From contig JAAVZN010000065.1 in the NCBI GenBank assembly GCA_022791675.1, positions 1 to 35,566 on the forward strand: 35,566 nt of DNA, read 5' to 3'. Source of the stretch: Clostridia bacterium (GTDB lineage Bacteria; Bacillota; Clostridia; TANB77; CAG-508). Shown here piece after piece: positions 1 through 8,657 of this stretch. Every line of letters starts with the position of its first letter. The first letter of the stretch is position 1. The notes beneath the pieces are model-generated. The model did not search any database. It saw nothing but the letters and a program-made list of their open reading frames with translations, and had not been told where the DNA came from. Position numbers and translations under genes: made by a program.

Positions 1-332
1 CTTAAAGTTTTTGAGTTGTCATTTATATAATTATTTAATAATTTATCTGCATTTTTATATAAATTATTTTTTATACTTTCTATGCTTCCAGTATAAAAAT
101 TGCTATACATTTCTTTATTGAACATTCCATTAAAATCATAACTTGAACCATATAATTTATTATTCTTTTTATCAAATAATCCAACACATTTTAGTTCACT
201 ATTATAATTCAAGCCACCATAGTTTGTTTTAAAAATATAATCTATATTATCGTTATATTTTACTTTTGTAACAAAGTCCCTATCAAATTCTTGACTACCT
301 TCCTTACTTACTAGAAACTCATCAAATGTCAT
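1..332 (-). CDS. Hypothetical protein, partial (runs off the left edge), MTFDEFLVSKEGSQEFDRDF...
   Basis: Open frame read on minus strand from ATG at 330-332 to the window edge; overlaps the stop of the upstream ardA-like gene (ATGACATTTGA). Confidence 0.6.
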   Translation of the reverse strand, partial: MTFDEFLVSKEGSQEFDRDFVTKVKYNDNIDYIFKTNYGGLNYNSELKCVGLFDKKNNKLYGSSYDFNGMFNKEMYSNFYTGSIESIKNNLYKNADKLLNNYINDNSKTL

Positions 333-1302
333 TTGTTATCTCCTCCTTTTCGTATTCACTTTCAATTTCTTGCTCTATATATTCAACCATTTTCTCTAAT
401 TCTGTATAATCATCTATCATTTTTTCTTGCTCTTTAGAAAAAGGAGAATGTTCTAATTCTCCTCCTAAATTTCCATTTTCTCTTTGTAGATTTCTAACAG
501 CCATACCAGCTAATATAACACCTGCTACTCTTATACTTGTATATCTATTATCATCTTTAAAATATTCAGCAAGTTTTGGATCATTTTCAGTTATCTTTTG
601 AAATTCATTTCTTAACTTATCCATTTTATCTAATACTGGTTTTGCTTTAATATCATATTCTTCTTGTATAAAAAATTCATCAACTTTTTCTTGTATTTCA
701 TCTTTAGAAAATGCTTGTAAATTTAATGTATCACTTAAATCTAAATAACCATTTTCTAATAAAGTTATGCTATTATTTATACAAGCATCCCTTCCGTATT
801 TTTCAAAATCAAAACAATATTCAATATTATTATCTACCAATAACTTATGTATTCCGTTTTCTTCTGCAAGAGTGTATCCGTATTTTTCTTCGTTAGAAAA
901 CATACTACAATGCTCGCTACCTTCAAAAGAATATGGATAATAGCTTATTAATCCTGATTGCATACAAATATTTATTAATTCTTGTATATCCATATCAAAT
1001 TTCCCATTATTATCACAATATCCAATTGCAGCCTCTATTTGTTGCTCATCTAATAAACTATATATAACTGCTAATTTATTAATTTCGTGTAAATCTGCAT
1101 ATTGAATTATTTTATATTCAAATGGAAATTCATCTGTATCTGCTATTTCATATTCTTGATTATTGTTATATATTTTAACTTTTTCTTTTAAGAATCTATC
1201 TATTACTTCTTTCTTTTGTGGTAAATCAATCCAATCTCCCACAATATTTCCTTCACTATATGCACCTAAATTTTGTGCAAACACACTAAAAACTCTAGCC
1301 AA
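322..1302 (-). CDS. ardA: ArdA-like antirestriction protein
   Basis: N-terminal VFAQNLGAYSEGNIVGDWIDLP matches the ArdA hallmark (xYxEGxxxGxWI); acidic protein; located in an ICE. Confidence 0.75.
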   Translation of the reverse strand: MARVFSVFAQNLGAYSEGNIVGDWIDLPQKKEVIDRFLKEKVKIYNNNQEYEIADTDEFPFEYKIIQYADLHEINKLAVIYSLLDEQQIEAAIGYCDNNGKFDMDIQELINICMQSGLISYYPYSFEGSEHCSMFSNEEKYGYTLAEENGIHKLLVDNNIEYCFDFEKYGRDACINNSITLLENGYLDLSDTLNLQAFSKDEIQEKVDEFFIQEEYDIKAKPVLDKMDKLRNEFQKITENDPKLAEYFKDDNRYTSIRVAGVILAGMAVRNLQRENGNLGGELEHSPFSKEQEKMIDDYTELEKMVEYIEQEIESEYEKEEITNDI

Positions 1303-1315
1303 TTTTTACCTCCTT

Positions 1316-1864
1316 TTACACTTCATTTCCCCAACAATCCCAACCATCTACTGTTTGTCTTGCAAATAATTCAATTCTTGGTAATGGTCCAACTAATTCA
1401 ACTATTCTATCTCTTACAATTGCTGGTTTTTTGCTATGTTCTTCAATATGAGTATCAACAACTTGTGAAACTTTATTTGAAACTCTAGGTATTCTTCCTC
1501 TTGTTCCTATTAAGCAAAGTTCTGCATTTGCTCTTGTCCATGATCCTAATCCAAAGAACCATGTATCAGCTACTTTATTTCTTTTAACCCATGTAAAACC
1601 ACAAGTTTTATATTTGAATCCCCACTCTTTCATTACTTTTAATCCTTCTATTAAGCATGGGAATGTAACCCATAAAAATAGGACACAATTTTCATCTGCA
1701 ATAGACTTAATTGTATCCTTCATATCAATTATCTCATCTACTTTCATTGTAGAATAATGTCTTTCAACACTTCTTGGTCCACTTCTCCAACCTGTATATC
1801 TCCAAGGCGGATCAGCATAAATTATATTGTACTTTTTATCTGTATTGTATATATCTACTACCAA
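1316..1864 (-). CDS. MT-A70 family adenine-specific DNA methyltransferase
   Basis: IIYADPPWRYTGW (DPPW motif), about 180 aa. Confidence 0.85.
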   Translation of the reverse strand: MVVDIYNTDKKYNIIYADPPWRYTGWRSGPRSVERHYSTMKVDEIIDMKDTIKSIADENCVLFLWVTFPCLIEGLKVMKEWGFKYKTCGFTWVKRNKVADTWFFGLGSWTRANAELCLIGTRGRIPRVSNKVSQVVDTHIEEHSKKPAIVRDRIVELVGPLPRIELFARQTVDGWDCWGNEV

Positions 1865-2020
1865 CTAACTCCTCCATTTCTTTAGTATTAAATAAATAAT
1901 GAATGAGTACATTAAAAATAATATACTCATTTTAATAATCATATATTCAAAGCATATTGTCATAAATAAAGTAAGTATAATAAATGTTGTTTTCAATATT
2001 AAAATCAATATTTTTTTCAT
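1865..2020 (-). CDS. Small hydrophobic membrane protein (51 aa, MKKILILILKTTFIILTLFM...)
   Basis: Manual translation between the flanking genes; overlaps the downstream start; absent from the ORF track because short. Confidence 0.45.
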   Translation of the reverse strand: MKKILILILKTTFIILTLFMTICFEYMIIKMSILFLMYSFIIYLILKKWRS

Positions 2021-2769
2021 TAGTAATCCATATCTATTGAATCTTCTATATCAATTTCTTTTTCTTCTTCAAAAAGTTTATTTTTATCTTCAATTAAACT
2101 ATTTAAAAACTCTTTATTTTTTATACATTTACTTTTTTCATCAATATACTTTGTCATTAAATTTCCCATTGTTTCTTTACCATATTCATTGATAAAATAT
2201 TGTGTATCTCTTTCTCTTGTTTGTTCTTCTTGATATTTTAAACCATTGGCAGAATAACAAGTATATAAAACTTTAATTCTAGTATCGCCATTTTTTAGCA
2301 TATCTGTCCATTCTACTTCAATTGGTTTATAATCATGTTTTAATCTATTATCATACAAACTAAAAAAGCCCTTTTCTTCACAATATTTATCAATGTAATA
2401 ATCATCAGTAAGTTCAATGTCATCTATATCTTTATTAAATTCTTGCAATAGCTTTACTATATTTTCTTTTGTATGTGCATATTCAAATAATGCTGCTCTA
2501 TCATAGTTAGAAAATTCTTTTGTATAATTTTTAAAATAATCTTCTGGAATATCCACTCTAAAGCAACCATCTATTGCAATATATTCTGGATTTGGATATC
2601 TTTTTTCATATTCTTTTAGAGAGCATGAAGTATATTTTCTATCTGGTCTTCTCCCCTGCATTATTTCTATAAATAGATATTTACCATCACTTGTAGGAAT
2701 AATACCTCTTATTCTATGATTTCTTGTTTCATCAATATCCATTCCCATTTTTACCATTTTAATTTTCAA
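2020..2769 (-). CDS. Hypothetical ICE protein
   Basis: 249 aa ORF in the ICE operon; family not recognised. Confidence 0.6.
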   Translation of the reverse strand: MKIKMVKMGMDIDETRNHRIRGIIPTSDGKYLFIEIMQGRRPDRKYTSCSLKEYEKRYPNPEYIAIDGCFRVDIPEDYFKNYTKEFSNYDRAALFEYAHTKENIVKLLQEFNKDIDDIELTDDYYIDKYCEEKGFFSLYDNRLKHDYKPIEVEWTDMLKNGDTRIKVLYTCYSANGLKYQEEQTRERDTQYFINEYGKETMGNLMTKYIDEKSKCIKNKEFLNSLIEDKNKLFEEEKEIDIEDSIDMDY

Positions 2770-2787
2770 GTATTATAACCTCCTATC

Positions 2788-4078
2788 TCATTCTTTTAAT
2801 CTACCAAAGCCATAAAAATGCTCACCATTCCACCAACCATTATTATATTTTCTAATCTTTACACCTTCTGGATTTCCTCCAGTATCGATTACCCATTCGC
2901 CAGTATCACCATTTATAGTTAATTCTCCCATATAAATACCAACATGAGATATGCTTCCAGGTTCTCCTGTATCGTATGTATCTTTTAGAAAAATTAAATC
3001 TCCTGCTTTTCTATCAGTTACTTCTATTGGATTACAATAATTTGTATAAATACCCTGTGCTCCGAGTATTTGGAATCACTTTTATACCAGCATGTGCTAA
3101 ACAATGAATCGTCCAACTAGAACAATCATAGTATTCCATACAAGTATCGTGTGATAAATTACTATGATCCATTAAATAAGGTTTTCCCATATTTTTTAAA
3201 AACTCATTATATATTGCTTGTAATTTCTCATCTTCTATTACTATTATCATTGAAGAGATATCATCAAAATTTATATCATCTGCCTCGTGAGTAGTTTTAA
3301 AATTAAAGAAATTCCCAATTGCTGCAATTATAATTATTATTATAACTACTGGTGCAATTGAAGGTAACATTGACAATAAAAGTTTTACTGCCTCTGCTAC
3401 AATTTTCATAGCAACTTTTGTAGCTTTTACAACAATATTTGTTGTTTCTTTAACTACTTTCTTTGTTGCTTTAACTCCAGTTTTTCTAACAATATTTGTA
3501 GCCTTTGATGTTACTTTATCTGCAACTTTTCTTGCTGGTTTTGTCATTATTCTACTAGAACTTTTTTCAAAACTCTTTAATCCACCTTCATTTGTTGCAG
3601 TATTTAATGTTTTACCTGTTTTCACAAATCTATTTGCAGTATTATTAATAACTTTAACTCCTTTTATTGCAGTAGAAATTTTGCTATTTATTTTTCCCTT
3701 TTTAGAGCCTAAATCCTTAACTTCATTTTCTTTTTCTACTGCATCTTCTAATGTTTCATCTACATTTATAGTTTTTAATCTTCCTGTATTTTGATTAGAA
3801 ATTAATTTATTTTTATTGTTGGTTTGAATCTCTGTATAGTCATCTACTTTGGTTTGTATTTTGTTTATTTTTTCTTCCGTATCTTCTACAACACTATTAT
3901 CTACATTTGTTTCAAGTCTTGTATCTTGATTTTCTCCTCCTGCAATTTTATTTACCTGTTCTGCATACCATTTATTAATTTGATTAGCACTATCCAATAG
4001 TGCATTTGTACCTTTATTTAAGGTGTTTGAATAACTACTTAATGAGTTTGCTACATCTTTTCCATTTTCGTTTGCCAC
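2788..4078 (-). CDS. Conjugation lytic protein with TM segment and C-terminal NlpC/P60-type domain; one CGGA +1 recoding site (3061-3064)
   Basis: ORF 3032..4078 stops after NTRSTGYLYKLL. Skipping the C of CGG gives PNT-G-AQGIYTNYCNPIEVTDRKAGDLIFLKDTYDTGEPGSISHVGIYMGEL...GFGRLKE*, a normal NlpC/P60 C-terminus. Length minus 1 is divisible by 3 (429 aa). Confidence 0.88.
3061..3064 (-). other. +1 recoding site 1: ACU-C-GGA-GCA (Thr-Gly-Ala)
   Basis: In-frame CGG at 3062-3064; +1 frame restores NlpC/P60 domain. Confidence 0.85.
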
Positions 4079-4081
4079 TTT

Positions 4082-6518
4082 TTAACTCCTATTTAATTGC
4101 ATATTAGAAGTTTGATTAATTTGATATATGTAAAATTCTTTAGAAACTTGGTTTCTAAATGCAACTTTATCTTCTCCATAAACAATAATGCCTTGTCCAG
4201 CAGGAGAATCTATAACATATTTTGCTTCCTCATCACTTATATCAAATATTTTACATATAGCTGGTAAGTCTAATGGCTTTTGTTTTAATATCATTGCAAA
4301 CTCTGAATTAGATAATATTTTGCAACCTTGTTCATTTTTAATTACATCTGCAATATTCTGTGTAATTATAGTAGGAATTGCATTTTCTTTCCTACCTGTT
4401 TTATATATCTTTGCAATATAATCAGCAGAATACTGATTTGCAAGTAATATATGGAACTCATCTATGAATATCCAAGTATGTTTACCAAGATTTTTATTTC
4501 GTTTTAATCTATTCATAATATGCTCTAAAACAACTAAATACCCCGTAGTTTGTATGCTACGAGGTAAGTCTGAAATATCAAATGATATAAATCTATTTTT
4601 AATTTCTATATTTGTCTTCTTAGCGAAAATATCCATCCCACCTAAAACATATCTTTCAATTACTAATGCTAAATTTTTAGCTTCCTCCTCTGGCTGTTTT
4701 AGTAATTCTTCATAAAACTTTATAAAATCTGGTTCATATTCTTCACTATATCCATGTATTTGGTATTCTTCATATATATTTTTAGTACAACGATCAACTA
4801 ATGTTTTTTGTTCTCCAGTTAATCCATTGCTAGAAACAATAGATTCTATAAATGCAAGTGAAAATTCTATCTTGCTATTTAAAGCATCTTCATTGTCTTG
4901 TTCATATTGAAGTGAGCTATCAAATGGATTTATATAAGTATTTGTTGATGTACTTATATTTAATGTTTGCCCATTAAAAGCATTTATTAATGGTGCATAT
5001 TCTCCGTTGAGGATCTATTACAATTACTTCATCTTGTGGATAGCGAAGCAATACTTGTTCTATTATTACTTTTATAGAAAATGACTTTCCTGCTCCTGAT
5101 GTTGCAAGAACACAACCATTTCCATTTAGTAATTTTTTTCTATCGCAAAATACTGGATTTTTAGATACAAGATTTATTCCATGATATATTGAATTTGGAT
5201 GCATTAAATCTTTTGTATTAAATGGTACATTTGTTGCAGTAGATTCGGAAGTCAATGACCTTTGAATTTGCAGACTATTCCAACCAAAAGGCAAACAATT
5301 TTGTATTCCTTCTAATTGTTGCCAATCTAAATTGTATATTGTAATTAAATGTTCATTACCTATACTTTTTATCATTTTAGTTGTTTTGTCTAATTCTTCA
5401 AGACTATCTGCTTGAATACAAATAAGTACATTATTTGTAAATAATTTTTGCTTTTTCTTTTGTAATGCATCTCTTAAATTTTGTGCATCTCTTATAGCAT
5501 CTTCTAGCTTTTCATCTTTTACTGCCTCATAACTATAATTATTTTTATTGGCCTTCTTAATTTTTTCAAGCCTTTCTGTTTTCATACCACTTATCTTTTT
5601 ATTTACCATTTTAATCACTTTCGCAGGATCAGTTGGTGTTATATTCAAAGTAGTTATAATATTACAATTTTCAATTGTTGTTATTCTATTATAAAATCTA
5701 GGTGTTATAGATTTTGGAAGTCTAGCAACATATAAAACTCTTACAAACTTTTTATCTCCAATATTTATATAATTCTTTTCTTTCAGTACTACTTCATCTT
5801 TTGGTGCTAATACATCATAAACACTTAAATTATGATTTTTAGCAAGTTCTACTATCTCTGTCTTTGTATCATCTTCCAACAATTCAGTATGAAATAAGTT
5901 ATATAATGTTTTTAGTCTTTCATCTACACTTACCCTTCTTATTTTAGATTTTAATTCCTTAAACTTTTCTTCTGTTCGCAATTGATATTGCATAAAAGTA
6001 TCTTGTGCTTCTTTTAAACTTTCAGCTTTAGTAGTGATGGCAATTAATCGTGTTTCTTTTAATATTTCTTCTTTATTTCCTAATGTTGTTTCAATTAATG
6101 TATTAAATTCATTTGCAATTTTCTTTTCATTACCTTCAAACTTTTCTTCATCATAGACATAATCTTTTTTATAATCATCAGTTTTTACTGGCCTACCAGC
6201 ACAAACAACTTGTATATGATCGTTATAATTAAATGAATGTAAATATTCAACCCATTTTAAAAATATGTTTTCTTGTTCATCATAATTTGCTTTAGCAAAT
6301 GAAATATCTTGATACTCAAAACAAATTGAATAATGATTTTCATCTAATTGCATAATCGAATTTTGCTCATTATAATCTTTGAAAAACATTCTCATTATTT
6401 GAGATGTAGTCTTTGGTTTTGCAACTTTAAACTTCATAAAGAATTTTCGTATTTTATCTAATATTGTTTCTTTTTTTACTTTACTTTTATTAGCTTTTAC
6501 CTTTGTTTTTCTAGGCAA
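4082..6518 (-). CDS. virB4: VirB4-family conjugation ATPase; one CGGA +1 recoding site (5003-5006)
   Basis: ORFs 4974..6518 and 4082..4636 join through a single +1 shift: ATSGAGKSFSIKVII...VIVIDPQ-G-EYAPLINAFNGQTLNIST...ERYVLGGMDIF...FIDEFHILL. 811 aa after removing one base. Confidence 0.92.
5003..5006 (-). other. +1 recoding site 2: CAA-C-GGA-GAA (Gln-Gly-Glu) in the VirB4 DPxGEY segment
   Basis: In-frame CGG at 5004-5006; +1 frame continues the ATPase. Confidence 0.88.
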
Positions 6519-6522
6519 TTTA

Positions 6523-6786
6523 TCAATCCTCCTTATTCTTGTTTAGAAGGTCTGGTATAAAGTACCATTTACCTTCTTCTAATTGTTCAAACATATTTGA
6601 ATATGTTAAACTGTCTGTTAAAGGTTGATGTTTTAATCTCCTTTTGTAAATCGTATATAAATCAACTCTAGTTGCTAAAAGTGGATGCTTGTTATTAAAA
6701 ACACGCATCCACTTAGCTTTAAATTTATCTAAATAATATTTTAGGAATCTATATTCCCATTCAGTTAAATCTTGTATATTTATCAT
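6523..6786 (-). CDS. Hypothetical ICE protein (87 aa)
   Basis: ORF tightly packed between virB4 and the PrgI-like gene. Confidence 0.6.
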   Translation of the reverse strand: MINIQDLTEWEYRFLKYYLDKFKAKWMRVFNNKHPLLATRVDLYTIYKRRLKHQPLTDSLTYSNMFEQLEEGKWYFIPDLLNKNKED

Positions 6787-7373
6787 CTCCCAAGTAACTT
6801 TAATAATATTTCTTGTTCTTCTTTTGTTAATTTTGAAAGCTTTTCTACTAACTCATCATTATCTTTTGATTCTTCTTTTTCTTTTGTTTCGTTACTTCCA
6901 ATAATTCCAGTATTTTCAGTTATTCCATATTTCTTTTTAGCTTTCGTAAGTAATTTTTCTTGCTTTTGTTTTTTTCTTAATTCCTTTATCTCTTTTTTGT
7001 TCATTGTTTGCGATTTGGCATTTTTGCTTACTTTTCCCTTATTCTTTTTATCATGTAAAAGCCTATATTCTTCATCACTCATATAGTGAATTGGTTTAGC
7101 AAATAAAAAGTAATGTCTAAACCAATATGGAAGTATTTTTTCTGCTGGTAATTCATGAATTTTTACAAATCCTATAAATCCAAATATACCAGCAATTGCA
7201 ATTACAATATAGCTTGTAATCTCATCACCAATTTTATCTTTTAAAAGAATATATGTAGGAATAACTAATGCAGCTATTAAAATAGCAAATGCCCATTGTC
7301 TAAAGTTAAAGAAATATATTTTTTCTTTATAGTCTTTAATCTCATCAAATACTGTTATTTCTATATTATCCAT
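6783..7373 (-). CDS. PrgI family (VirB3-like) conjugation membrane protein
   Basis: Position directly upstream of virB4, two TM segments, FxxIKDYKEKI..FRQWAF...ILPYWFRHYFLF..P pattern. Confidence 0.7.
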   Translation of the reverse strand: MDNIEITVFDEIKDYKEKIYFFNFRQWAFAILIAALVIPTYILLKDKIGDEITSYIVIAIAGIFGFIGFVKIHELPAEKILPYWFRHYFLFAKPIHYMSDEEYRLLHDKKNKGKVSKNAKSQTMNKKEIKELRKKQKQEKLLTKAKKKYGITENTGIIGSNETKEKEESKDNDELVEKLSKLTKEEQEILLKLLGR

Positions 7374-7377
7374 ATAA

Positions 7378-8206
7378 CTAATGACCTCCTGTTAATCTTT
7401 CTGCGAATTGGCTACCATATTGAATTACTGCTAAATACATTCCATTTAAGAATAACATTGCAACTATTGTTGATATTGCACTTGTCGAACCTACTGTACT
7501 ACTTAATCCTGAAAGACCTATTGCATATACATTTGTTGCAATATAAATTATAACTGCCTCTAATCCTACACTTGCTGCAAATAAGAAATATTGAACTGCT
7601 TTACTTCTTCCCTCATCATCAGCTGCAAGAGCAATTGGTATTGGAGCAAAGGCAAAACATAATATTAGCTTTACTACTCTTAAAAATATTTGTGTTAATA
7701 TTTGAACAATTGTAGTCATAAATGGAATAAATAATATTAAATACAGACCGATATGTCATTATACTATCTACAAAGCCATCTGGAACTGCATTTATTAATG
7801 TATCAGCAATATTAATACTTGAATTACTATTACTTATAGCATTTGTTACACTCACAAAAATATCATTTACTATATTCATAATTGTAGATAAAAATGTATA
7901 TCCATTTTGTATAAAATATTTTAATAAAAGAAAAGATACAAATGACATTGCAATTCTTTCCCAACTTATTCTATCTACTTCCATCGCCTTTTTTATTAAA
8001 TTAATCATAAAGAAAAGTATAAGCAAACTTAATGCAATTGGAACTATCACATTATTAACTGCTCTTCCAATACTCCAAATATTAATACTTTGAACACTAG
8101 AAAAGTTGGTTAATTTTTGTACTGAGCCTATTAGATTTCCACTATCCATTTCAACTCCAAATACTGAAAATTTGAAACTATATAGAAGTCTAATTATTCC
8201 ATCCAA
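7378..8206 (-). CDS. VirB6/TrbL-like polytopic conjugation protein; one CGGU +1 recoding site (7747-7750)
   Basis: ORFs 7619..8206 and 7378..7719 join: SIMTY-G-LYLILFIPFMTTIVQILTQIFLRVVKLILCFAFAPIPIALAADDEGRSKA. 275 aa after removing one base. Confidence 0.87.
7747..7750 (-). other. +1 recoding site 3: UAU-C-GGU-CUG
   Basis: In-frame CGG at 7748-7750; +1 frame restores the TM-rich C-terminal half. Confidence 0.83.
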
Positions 8207-8224
8207 TTATTAGATTCCCCCTTC

Positions 8225-8558
8225 TTATAGTCCGAATAAGTTTTTAGACTGTGCAATAGCGACAAGCATAAATCCAGCCATTAAGGTCATTAATCCTCTT
8301 GACTTTCCGCTCCGCATCTTCACGTTGCCAACCTAATGCAAACATCACACCACCTACCAAAGCAATAACACCACCAATTTTAGTTAGCCAATCACAAGCA
8401 AAATTAATGAATGAGTCGATAGATCCAGTATTTGAATCTGCATATACTTTTGATGTTAGAAGTATCATACTACTTCCTATTGCTCCAGTTAGAACTGTAA
8501 TTTTTTCTTTTAATTTATTTACTTTTCTATTCTCTTTAAATTTTTTTATTAAATTCAT
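8225..8558 (-). CDS. Maff2-like small conjugation membrane protein; one CGGA +1 recoding site (8306-8309)
   Basis: Start MNLIKKFKENRKVNK with GGAGG RBS. ORF track frame ends in DAERKVKRINDLNGWIYACRYCTV*; +1 gives ALGWQREDAE-G-KSRGLMTLMAGFMLVAIAQSKNLFGL*. Confidence 0.82.
8306..8309 (-). other. +1 recoding site 4: GAG-C-GGA-AAG
   Basis: In-frame CGG at 8307-8309; the neighbouring CGG at 8312-8314 is out of frame and is not recoded. Confidence 0.82.
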
Positions 8559-8601
8559 AAATCCTCCAATTCTGGAGAATTGCCTCAAATTTTGACACAA
8601 T

Positions 8602-8626
8602 AAGTTTGAGAGATAATCTCAAACTT
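8602..8626. repeat. Inverted repeat, 10 bp stem and 5 nt loop (aagtttgaga-gataa-tctcaaactt) between virD4 and maff2-like genes
   Basis: Perfect hairpin read in sequence. Confidence 0.7.
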
Positions 8627-8657
8627 TATAATGCAAGTTCGAGGTTATCCCCCAATT

